From Tautonia marina (GTDB lineage Bacteria; Planctomycetota; Planctomycetia; Isosphaerales; Isosphaeraceae), in NCBI RefSeq assembly GCF_009177065.1, contig NZ_WEZF01000003.1, positions 339,948-403,947 on the forward strand: a stretch of DNA of 64,000 nt, read 5' to 3'. The number at the start of each line of letters is the position of its first letter. Position 1 is the first letter of the stretch. The position numbers and the translations under genes are program-made. Below, piece by piece: positions 8,825 to 16,164 of the stretch. The notes beneath the pieces are model-generated. The model worked only from the letters and a program-made list of their open reading frames with translations, had not been told where the DNA came from and did not search any database.

Positions 8825-11157
8825 GCTTTGCGTCACTCTATCGAATCAGCATGTACTTGCTGCTGTTCCTCTCCTCCTTGATCCTGAACATCGACTCGGA
8901 CGCGACGATCGACCTGGGTGGCTCGTTTGTCCATTATCCGAAGCTCTATCCGCTGGTGATGGCGCTGGTGGGGATGATCGCCTTCTTCACGGTGGATCGT
9001 CGTCCCGGCAAGGGGCTAACCACCGGAGCGGCGAACCTGCTGGGCATTGCGTCGTTGGTGCTGGTCTACATCGAGTATCAACTGGATCGGAGTCAACTGG
9101 TTCTGGCGTGCGGCCACTGGCTGTATTACCTGACGATCGTGAAGATGTTCCGTCCGAAAGAACCGTCGGACGACTGGTACTTGATCGTCCTGGGGCTGAT
9201 GCAGGTGCTCGTCGGCTGTTTTCTCAGCCAGGGAGACCGCGTCGGCATGTTGCTGGTGATCTGGGCGATCCTGGCGTTGTGGGTGTTGAGCCTGTTTTAT
9301 CTGCACCGCGAGTCGCTGAGATCGGGTCCCGAGTGGCAGCGGAGCGGGCCGGTGCGTCTGCCGGAAGATGCGATCGGCCGAACCGAGCCGGAGCCGTATC
9401 CGGGTCTCTTTGGTTTGCCGTTCTACATCTCGACGGCCCGAGCGGCAACGATGACCTTGCTCCTGGGCATGTTCATCTTTTTGATCATGCCGCGGTCGGA
9501 GGTGCGATCGCAATCCCCGCGAGGGGCCTCGGCGCCGAGGAGCCTGACCGGCTTCAGCGACGAGGTGCAACTCGGTCAGATGGGGGAGATCCTCGAAAAC
9601 AACGCGGTCGTCTTCACGGCAGAGCTGTTCAAGGGAGGCAATCGGTACGAGCCCGAGGAGGGGGAACTGCTCTGGAGAGGCGTCACGCTTTCCCGGTACG
9701 ACGACGGCCGCTGGGCACGCGACCGAGGAGCGATTCAACTGGGATCGCCTCCGGCCTCTCGACGCGCTCCGGATCAGATCCTCGAACAACGCATCCGCAT
9801 GGAAGAAACCGCGGAGCGGGTGATCTTCGGCGTTCGGCCGATCTTGGACATCTCAGTTCGCCCTGAGGGGTTGATCGCCCTGAACTCGCACGACGGAACC
9901 TTGATCCGCGACCCGGACCGGGGGGTGCGGCGGATCACGGGATTTCGGCGCAACTACGGCCCGCTCGACTATGTCATCAAGTCCGATCTCGACACCGGAG
10001 CCGTTTCGGTCCAACCGGGAGAGAACGATGTCTTGAACTATTTCCCCGATGCGGGGGGCATGAGAGACGTTCCTCCGGAACTTCAGGAGCCGCTCCGGGA
10101 AATCTCCGATCGGGTGGTGGCCGGGATTCCTCCGGAAGACGTGGTCGAACGGGCTCAGGCGCTCGAACGCTATCTGAGAGATTCGGGAACATTTCGCTAT
10201 ACGCTTCAGATGACCCGGAGCGATCCAGGCCTGGATCCAAACCTCGACTTCCTGCTCAACACGCAGCAAGGGCACTGCGAATACTTTGCCAGCGCGCTGG
10301 CGTTGTTGCTGAGAAGCCAGGGAATTCCGTCTCGGGTCGTCAATGGGTTCAAAGGGGGAGACTGGAACGACCTGGCCCAGATGCTCACCATCCGCCAGCG
10401 GCACGCGCATAGTTGGGTGGAAGCGTACGTCGGCTCGACCAGTACCTCCGACCGCTCTCCGATCTGGTTGACGCTCGACCCGGCCCCCGCGGCCGAGCGG
10501 GAGGAACAAGTGGCCCTGGTCAGCCAATTGCCGCAGAGCCTGCGACAACTCGTCGACTTCGTGCGGTACATCTGGGTCTTTTACATTGCCGGCTTCAATG
10601 CCGATCGCCAGGAGCAACTGCTGTATCAGCCCATCCGAACCCTGGTGGCCGAGGCCCGCGAAGGGTTCCGGATCATGCGGATGGCCTTGATGAACGTTGT
10701 GCGGTGGCTGACCGATTTTCCCAGCCCGACGGCGTTTTTCAGCATCCGAGGGTTCATCGTCTCGTCGCTGGGAATGCTGTTTCTGGTCGGCCTGATCACG
10801 CTGGGCCGTCGGGTCTGGCGGATGATGAGCCGCCGCCTGGGAGGGGAGGACAACCTGGCGGGCGATCTTTCGGGAGCCCTGGCCGCCTACGTGCGGCTCG
10901 TGAGAGTGCTGGAACAGTATGGCCTGCAACGTCCGGCGACCGAGACTCCGAGAGAGTTCGCCCGGCGAGCCTCGTTGCTGCTCGGCGACCGGATTCAGGA
11001 CCACGACGGCCGCCCCTTGACCGACGTACCCGGTCGGGTGGTCGAGGCCTTTTACCGGGTCCGATTCGGCGACTTGCCGCTCGGCCCCGACGCGATGGCG
11101 CAGCTCGACGCGCAGTTGGATGCCCTGGAACTCGGCCTGAAACCGAGTCCGGGCTAA
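8821..11157 (+). CDS. TgpA-like membrane transglutaminase-domain protein
   Basis: A 778-residue protein. The N-terminus has about six hydrophobic segments within residues 10-225, as in DUF3488/TgpA proteins. The transglutaminase-like core has a readable triad: C486 in QGHCEYFASAL, H530 in RHAHSWVEAYV and D553 in WLTLDPAP. A further membrane helix near residues 645-665 precedes a C-terminal cytoplasmic DUF4129-like region (ETPREFARRAS). The start codon is GTG at 8821, overlapping the TGA of the DUF58 gene. It is the third gene of the MoxR-DUF58-TgpA operon. A transamidation or protease-like action on periplasmic substrates is inferred from family. Confidence 0.92.
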   Translation: MSFASLYRISMYLLLFLSSLILNIDSDATIDLGGSFVHYPKLYPLVMALVGMIAFFTVDRRPGKGLTTGAANLLGIASLVLVYIEYQLDRSQLVLACGHWLYYLTIVKMFRPKEPSDDWYLIVLGLMQVLVGCFLSQGDRVGMLLVIWAILALWVLSLFYLHRESLRSGPEWQRSGPVRLPEDAIGRTEPEPYPGLFGLPFYISTARAATMTLLLGMFIFLIMPRSEVRSQSPRGASAPRSLTGFSDEVQLGQMGEILENNAVVFTAELFKGGNRYEPEEGELLWRGVTLSRYDDGRWARDRGAIQLGSPPASRRAPDQILEQRIRMEETAERVIFGVRPILDISVRPEGLIALNSHDGTLIRDPDRGVRRITGFRRNYGPLDYVIKSDLDTGAVSVQPGENDVLNYFPDAGGMRDVPPELQEPLREISDRVVAGIPPEDVVERAQALERYLRDSGTFRYTLQMTRSDPGLDPNLDFLLNTQQGHCEYFASALALLLRSQGIPSRVVNGFKGGDWNDLAQMLTIRQRHAHSWVEAYVGSTSTSDRSPIWLTLDPAPAAEREEQVALVSQLPQSLRQLVDFVRYIWVFYIAGFNADRQEQLLYQPIRTLVAEAREGFRIMRMALMNVVRWLTDFPSPTAFFSIRGFIVSSLGMLFLVGLITLGRRVWRMMSRRLGGEDNLAGDLSGALAAYVRLVRVLEQYGLQRPATETPREFARRASLLLGDRIQDHDGRPLTDVPGRVVEAFYRVRFGDLPLGPDAMAQLDAQLDALELGLKPSPG

Positions 11158-11166
11158 TCGGATCGA

Positions 11167-11192
11167 GCGCGTCGCGCGCCCTTTTCTTGTTT
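11167..11192 (+). terminator. weak candidate terminator after the transglutaminase gene
   Basis: A five-base-pair hairpin GCGCG-TCG-CGCGC (11167-11179) is followed by a T-rich run (11182-11192). The stem is short, so this may instead be read through into the GTPase gene 32 bases later. Confidence 0.3.
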
Positions 11193-11223
11193 GATTCCGA
11201 ACGATTGGAAGGACACCAAGTCG

Positions 11224-12249
11224 ATGCAAGCGGGTCTGGTCGGTTTCGCCGGCAGCGGAAAAAGCACCTTGTTTCAGTTGTTGACCGGCGTCACGCCCGA
11301 CCCCGGCAAGGTTCACTCGGGGCAGGTCGGCATCGCCGAGTTGAACGACCCGCGGATCGACACGCTGGCGGCAATGTTCAAGCCGAAGAAAATCACGAGG
11401 GCGAACCTCGAAATCCTCGACACGCCCGGCCTCTTGCCCGGAAGCAGCGGAGACAACCCGCAGCGGCTTGCCCTGATCCGCAAGGGAGACGCGCTGGTCG
11501 TCGTTCTGAATGGCTTCACCCCCGATCAGGACCCCGCCGTCGAGCTGGCCAACTTCCGCGATGAACTGGTCTTCGCCGATCTGAGCGTGTTGACCAAGCG
11601 GGCCGAGACGCTCGAAAGCCAGGTCAAGAAACCGAGGCCCGATCGGGACGCCCTGATCAAGGAGCTTGAGGTCGTCAAGCGATGCGCCGCCGCGCTGGAG
11701 AGCGAGCAGGCAATCGCCGATCTGGAGCTGACCGAGGAAGAAAAGAAACCGATGCGGTCGTTCGGCATCCTCACCGACAAGGCGATGGTGGTGGTCGTCA
11801 ACGCTCCGCAAGGGGAAGGGGTGCCGGAGAAGGTCGCCGCGATGTTCCCGAACGCGCTGGCGATCGATGCCCAACTGGAGCTGGAACTGCAGCAGATGAC
11901 CCCCGACGAGCGGGCCGGGTTCATGGAGGAATGGGGGATCACCGAGCTGGGCCGCGACCGGATCATCCGGGCCGCTTATGACGCGGTCGGGGTCATCACG
12001 TTCTTCACGGCCGGCGATCCGGAAGTCCGTGGCTGGAACCTGGAGCGGGGGAGCAACGCCGTTGAGGCGGCTGGCAAGATTCATACCGACCTGGCCCGAG
12101 GATTTATTCGCGCCGAGGTCACGGCGTATGACGACCTGATCCGGGCCGGCTCCGAAAAAGAGGCGAAGGCCCAGAACCTCCAGCGCCTTGAGGGGAAGGG
12201 GTACATCGTCCAGGATGGGGACGTGATGTACTTCCGCAGCAGTGTGTGA
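11224..12249 (+). CDS. YchF/Obg-like GTPase family protein (divergent paralogue)
   Basis: A 341-residue P-loop protein of the YchF group. The P-loop is GFAGSGKST (residues 7-15) rather than the usual GLPNVGKST. DTPGL is present. A coiled-coil insert runs from about residue 125 to 180. The C-terminal DUF933/TGS-like domain is clear: FFTAGDPEVRGW, AAGKIHTDLARGFIRAE, and YIVQDGDVMYFRSSV at the end. The motif that is N-x-x-E in YchF reads NAPQ, so nucleotide preference may differ. ATG 11224 has GGAAGG about 12 bases upstream. YchF proteins bind ribosomes and ATP; whether this divergent copy does is unknown. Confidence 0.85.
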   Translation: MQAGLVGFAGSGKSTLFQLLTGVTPDPGKVHSGQVGIAELNDPRIDTLAAMFKPKKITRANLEILDTPGLLPGSSGDNPQRLALIRKGDALVVVLNGFTPDQDPAVELANFRDELVFADLSVLTKRAETLESQVKKPRPDRDALIKELEVVKRCAAALESEQAIADLELTEEEKKPMRSFGILTDKAMVVVVNAPQGEGVPEKVAAMFPNALAIDAQLELELQQMTPDERAGFMEEWGITELGRDRIIRAAYDAVGVITFFTAGDPEVRGWNLERGSNAVEAAGKIHTDLARGFIRAEVTAYDDLIRAGSEKEAKAQNLQRLEGKGYIVQDGDVMYFRSSV

Positions 12250-12303
12250 CGACGCTGCCTGCGTTCGATCCCTCTCCCTTCCGAACCGATCCGGAGGCGT
12301 CCA

Positions 12304-12999
12304 ATGATCGCATCCCTCGCTTCGATGGTGCTGGTGCTAGGCTCGCTCTCCCTTCAGGCCGACGAGCCGGAACGCCCGAAGGCCGCGTATGACTGGCCTC
12401 TGGTCGCAGCGTCCACCTTCGACTCGCACGGGCTCGAAGGCTGGGAATTCACCGACCCCGACGCCTGGCGGATCACCGAGGTCGATGACCAGAAGGTGCT
12501 GGAGCAGCACACGGGCAGCGATTATCAGCCTGAGGTGCGATCCCCCTTGAACATCGCCCTGATGGAGCACCTCTGGCTCGGTTCGTTCGTGATGGACCTG
12601 GAAGTGCGCTCGACGACCCGAGACTACGGGCACCGGGACCTCTGCCTGTTCTTCGGTCATCAGGACCCGAGCCACTTCTACTACGTCCATCTGGGCAAGG
12701 AAGCCGATCCGCACGCGCACAGCATCTTCCTGGTCAACGGCGAGCCCCGCGTCTCGATTGCGAAGGAACGGACCGAAGGCACGCCGTGGACGGACGATTG
12801 GCACCATGTTCGGCTCGTCCGAAACGTCGTGGACGGGACGATTGCCGTCTACTTCGACGACATGGAGACGCCGATCATGACCACCGAGGATGAGACGTTC
12901 GGGGCCGGTCGGATCGGCGTCGGGTCGTTCGACGACTCGGGTCAGTTCCGGAACATTCGGATCTGGGGCCAGAAGGCAGGGCGACCGGCGGAGGACTGA
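12304..12999 (+). CDS. secreted DUF1080/concanavalin-like domain protein
   Basis: A 231-residue exported protein. A hydrophobic signal peptide covers residues 1-20 (SMVLVLGSLSLQADE). The rest is a single beta-sandwich of the DUF1080 (3-keto-disaccharide hydrolase) or LamG type. It has the order typical of that fold: GLEGWEFTDPDAWRI, LWLGSFVMDLEVRS, LCLFFGHQDPSHFYYVHLG, DDWHHVRLVRN, and GAGRIGVGSFDDSGQFRNIRIWG. GGAGGCGTCC before the ATG is a good ribosome site. Such proteins are abundant in planctomycetes and linked to carbohydrate binding or breakdown. Catalytic residues cannot be assigned here. Confidence 0.82.
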   Translation: MIASLASMVLVLGSLSLQADEPERPKAAYDWPLVAASTFDSHGLEGWEFTDPDAWRITEVDDQKVLEQHTGSDYQPEVRSPLNIALMEHLWLGSFVMDLEVRSTTRDYGHRDLCLFFGHQDPSHFYYVHLGKEADPHAHSIFLVNGEPRVSIAKERTEGTPWTDDWHHVRLVRNVVDGTIAVYFDDMETPIMTTEDETFGAGRIGVGSFDDSGQFRNIRIWGQKAGRPAED

Positions 13000-13020
13000 T
13001 CGGGTCGCCAACCGTTGCGA

Positions 13021-13443
13021 TCAGGGCGAAGGGAGTGTCGAGCGCGGAACGATCGGCCGCCAGTGTTCCCGATCCCGAGACGAAGAGGATTCCGGGGACG
13101 TCAGCGCTGGCGGCGGTTCGGGCGCGGCATGAACTGCGGAGTGGGCCGAGGTATCGTCGGGCGGGAGAGCGGTTGCATCGGGAAGGTCTGGCGATTCCGG
13201 GACGGAACCATGCTCCTCGACGGGAAGCGGGTCTGCCGAGGGTTCGGCGATCGGTTGCTCGACCTCGACGGGAGCCTCAGGCGGCGCATGACGGATCGCC
13301 TCGTCCGCGACCGGGAGCGGGTCGCCGGGGTTCTCGACCGGGAGGCCCAACTCGGCCTGTCGAGCGGTGCCGGAAAGGGCCATCGCGGCAACCAGGACAA
13401 TGGCGAAACTGAGCGGCATGCTCAGGATGGCCTGGCGGCTCAT
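13021..13443 (-). CDS. small secreted proline/acid-rich hypothetical protein
   Basis: A 140-residue open frame with a clear signal-peptide-like start (MSRQAILSMPLSFAIVLVAA). A low-complexity body rich in Pro, Glu, Ala and Ser follows, with no recognisable domain. A GGAG about 10 bases upstream of the ATG supports translation. The overlapping plus-strand frame lacks a signal or compositional sense, so the minus strand is preferred. It is convergent with the DUF1080-like gene (21 bases between stops). No function can be given. Confidence 0.6.
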   Translation of the reverse strand: MSRQAILSMPLSFAIVLVAAMALSGTARQAELGLPVENPGDPLPVADEAIRHAPPEAPVEVEQPIAEPSADPLPVEEHGSVPESPDLPDATALPPDDTSAHSAVHAAPEPPPALTSPESSSSRDREHWRPIVPRSTLPSP

Positions 13444-13840
13444 CGGTCTTCGCTCCGAACATCATCTTGGGTGAGCATCATCAAAGAAGGAGGAGCGGGG
13501 CGTTCGGGCACGACGTCTTGATTGAGGACCGAACGTCACCAACACCCCAGGAAAAGCATACACGGCGGATTTCCCAAACCTCCTGCTTTTCCGAGCTTTC
13601 GCATCGAAAAAGAAGGAATTCGGAGTCATGAGAAGTCTTCTCGCACAATTTGCGAAATTGTGCGTACAATAACCATGTTCTTGACCCCGGCCGTCTGGAG
13701 ACGGTTGGTCTGGTCTGGAGCCCGCCCGTCGGCGTTGGCCCTTGGGAGGTCTGCGTCGCGTTGATCGGATCGGCTGGGAGCGGATCGTTCCGTCCCACTT
13801 GCAAGAAGTTCGTCACGCGATCGTAACGGGAGCCGCCTGT
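13444..13840. other. 397-base intergenic region between divergent genes
   Basis: Lies between the starts of the small secreted protein (minus) and the S41 protease (plus). It is noticeably more AT-rich around 13560-13690 than the surrounding genes. The only structure I see is the palindrome and half-site cluster at 13643-13670, listed separately. No RNA gene or convincing open frame was found. Confidence 0.6.
13643..13670. promoter_or_regulatory. palindromic operator-like cluster upstream of the S41 protease gene
   Basis: A perfect inverted repeat has 9-base arms GCACAATTT (13643-13651) and AAATTGTGC (13655-13663) around GCG. The right arm overlaps a second, shorter inverted repeat ATTGTGCGTACAAT (13657-13670). 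Together there are three copies of a GCACAAT-like half-site, one inverted and the last with one mismatch. The last half-site also gives TACAAT (13665-13670), a plausible -10 box. A dimeric repressor binding over a promoter would fit. The regulator is unknown. Confidence 0.55.
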
Positions 13841-15946
13841 ATGCCCCGGATTTCACGACATCGGTTTAAAGGAATTGCGGCGGCCCTCGGGGTCGTCGTG
13901 GGCGTCTCAGCAATGCTGGGAGCGCAGGACGCAAAGATTGACCCGTCGCAGGCCGACCGGATCACGGCACGGATTGTGGCCGAACTGATCGAACGGGCCC
14001 ACCTCTCCAAGCCGGAAATCGACGACGAGGTTTCGGCCAAGTGGCACGAGAAGTTCATCGAGTCACTCGACCGCGGCAAGTTGTTCTTCACGAAGGATGA
14101 CCTGGCCGAGTTCGAACCGTTCAAGGACGAGCTGGACGACCAGATCCGGCGCGGCGACCTTTCGTTTGCTCAGATGGTCTTCGAACGATTCCGGACCCGT
14201 CTTGACGAGCGGTTTGAAGCCATCAACGCGATGCTCGACGAGGGCTTCGATTTCGAGGTCGAGGAGACCTACATCGATGACCCCGAACTGCTCGACTACC
14301 CGGCCGATGCCGAGGAAGCCAACGAACGCTGGCGCAAGGAGCTGAAGTACCAGTTGCTGGTGCAGATGCTCAACGACACCGAGTACGACGAGGCCGTCAA
14401 GCGGCTGAAGATTCGCTACAAGGACAATCTTTACAGGTACTTCCGTCAGTTTGAGATGCTGGAGCTGATGGAGTTCTACCTGTCGGCCCTCTCGCAGTCG
14501 ATCGACCCGCACAGCGAGTACATGGGCTGGAAGAACCTGGAAGACATGATGAACCAGCAGCTCCAGCTTTCGCTGGAGGGCATCGGCGCGTCGCTGACGA
14601 TGGAAGACGGCTTGCCGGTCATCAAGGAGATCATTCCTGGCGGCGCGGCCGCGAAGGATGGTCGCTTGAAGGCGGAGGACAAGATTCTGGCCGTCGAGAA
14701 GGAAGACGGTGAGATCGAGGACTTCTACGAGAAGAAGATCAGCGACGTGGTCCGGGTCATCCGCGGCAAGCGCGGCACAACCGTCAAGCTGATCGTGCAA
14801 CCGGCCGGCACCAAGGAGCGGAAGACGTACGACATCGTCCGCGAGAAGATCGAACTGGCCGACCAGCACGCCAAGGGAGAGGTGATTGAAACCACCGCTC
14901 CGGATGGCACCCCGCTGAAGATCGGCGTGATCAACCTGCCGAGCTTCTACGGCGACACCGCCGCCGTCCGCCGAGGCGACGCCAACGCCGTCAGCGCGAC
15001 GGGCGATTGCAAGAAGCTGCTCGCCGAGTTCGAGGAACAGGGCGTCGACTGTGTGATGATCGACCTGCGAGGCAACGGCGGCGGTCTGTTGCTGGAGGCG
15101 ATCTCGCTGTCGGGCCTGTTCATTGATACCGGTCCGGTGGTCCGCGTGCGAGACGCCGACGGCATCTTGCCGTACAACGACGAGGACGCCGGTACGGCGT
15201 ACGATGGTCCGCTGGCCGTATTGATCAGCCACACCAGCGCGAGTGCCTCGGAAATCTTCGCCGGGGTGATCAAGGACTACGGCCGAGGGCTGGTGATCGG
15301 CGACTCCAGCACCTTTGGCAAAGGCACGGTGCAGAGCATCATCGACCTGAACAACTGGCTCCGGAATCCGGAAGGCTTCCCGAACCTGGGGGCCCTTCGC
15401 CTGACGATTCAGCAGTTCTACCGGGCCAACGGCATGAGCACGCAGGTTCGAGGCGTGACGCCGGACATCCACATCCCGAGCGTGGCCGACCACATCGAGA
15501 AGCTCGGCGAAGGGGAGATGGACAACGCCCTGGCCTTCGACGAGATCGACCCCTTGCCGCACGAACACTGGGGCCGTGTCTCTCCGGAACTGATCTCGCA
15601 ACTGATCGACCGCTCGTCCAAGCGTCGGGAGGAAGACGAGAAGTTCCAGAAGCAGGCCGAGGCGATCCAGAAGTTCATCGACCGGCAGACCCGCAAGGAC
15701 TTGCCCTTGAAGAAGGACCTCTTCATCGCCGAGTTCAAGAGCGACGAAGATGATGAGGTCGAGGATCTGATCGATCAGCCCGAGTCGATGGCCCGACCTG
15801 CGGCCGACGACAAGAAGGTCTGGAACCGCGAGTCGTTCTACAATCAGGAAGTTGAGAAGATTGTCGGCGACTACGTGACGATCGGCGCGGAGGTGGTGGC
15901 TTCGGCTCCCGTCCCGGCAGGAGTTCGAGACGGCGATCGGAACTGA
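13841..15946 (+). CDS. S41 family C-terminal processing (tail-specific) protease, Prc-like
   Basis: A 701-residue periplasmic protease that would cleave proteins near their C-terminus using a Ser/Lys dyad. The start at 13841 gives a signal peptide (HRFKGIAAALGVVVGVSAML); upstream codons are intergenic. A long N-terminal helical region (HLSKPEIDDEVSAKWHEKF, RGKLFFTKDDL) is typical of E. coli Prc. A PDZ domain follows (about residues 240-330, GIGASLTMEDGLPVIKEII). The protease core has SASASEIFAGVIKDYGRG, with S468 and K494 aligning to the Prc dyad. The C-terminal DUF3340-like tail ends near residue 650. Length matches Prc (about 680). Confidence 0.94.
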   Translation: MPRISRHRFKGIAAALGVVVGVSAMLGAQDAKIDPSQADRITARIVAELIERAHLSKPEIDDEVSAKWHEKFIESLDRGKLFFTKDDLAEFEPFKDELDDQIRRGDLSFAQMVFERFRTRLDERFEAINAMLDEGFDFEVEETYIDDPELLDYPADAEEANERWRKELKYQLLVQMLNDTEYDEAVKRLKIRYKDNLYRYFRQFEMLELMEFYLSALSQSIDPHSEYMGWKNLEDMMNQQLQLSLEGIGASLTMEDGLPVIKEIIPGGAAAKDGRLKAEDKILAVEKEDGEIEDFYEKKISDVVRVIRGKRGTTVKLIVQPAGTKERKTYDIVREKIELADQHAKGEVIETTAPDGTPLKIGVINLPSFYGDTAAVRRGDANAVSATGDCKKLLAEFEEQGVDCVMIDLRGNGGGLLLEAISLSGLFIDTGPVVRVRDADGILPYNDEDAGTAYDGPLAVLISHTSASASEIFAGVIKDYGRGLVIGDSSTFGKGTVQSIIDLNNWLRNPEGFPNLGALRLTIQQFYRANGMSTQVRGVTPDIHIPSVADHIEKLGEGEMDNALAFDEIDPLPHEHWGRVSPELISQLIDRSSKRREEDEKFQKQAEAIQKFIDRQTRKDLPLKKDLFIAEFKSDEDDEVEDLIDQPESMARPAADDKKVWNRESFYNQEVEKIVGDYVTIGAEVVASAPVPAGVRDGDRN

Positions 15947-15978
15947 CCCGGCGCAACTCTTTTTCTCTGACTCGCACG

Positions 15979-16030
15979 CAAACGCCCCGCGGGGAGCGGC
16001 CTGACCGCCTCCTCGCGGGGCGTTTGTTCT
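15979..16030 (+). terminator. strong hairpin terminator after the S41 protease
   Basis: Thirteen-base perfect arms CAAACGCCCCGCG (15979-15991) and CGCGGGGCGTTTG (16014-16026) are followed by TTCTT. The inside also pairs (GGAGCGG with CCGCCTCC), giving a long rod-like hairpin. It separates the protease from the selenoprotein candidate. Confidence 0.75.
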
Positions 16031-16064
16031 TGGAAGAGAACCGAGGAGCGAACCGCGCGAGCGG

Positions 16065-16094
16065 TTGAAGGGAGCCCCCCGACACTCGTAGCAT
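16065..16094 (+). promoter_or_regulatory. candidate sigma70-type promoter of the selenoprotein candidate
   Basis: TTGAAG (16065-16070) and TAGCAT (16089-16094) are separated by 18 bases. The element lies just after the preceding terminator and about 70 bases before the ATG at 16165. Confidence 0.4.
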
Positions 16095-16164
16095 GGAATC
16101 GCCGAGATCGTGGCCCCTCGGTCGCGGGTCGGGGGACGCGATCACTCCGCAGGAGACACCATAG

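Noticed and set aside
9853..12084. A 743-residue minus-strand frame
   Set aside because: Antisense to the transglutaminase and YchF genes, which have clear motifs.
13015..13521. A 168-residue plus-strand frame
   Set aside because: No signal or domain and Gly/Arg-rich; the opposite frame has a signal peptide and a ribosome site.
14063..15601. A 512-residue minus-strand frame
   Set aside because: Antisense to the S41 protease with intact Ser/Lys dyad.
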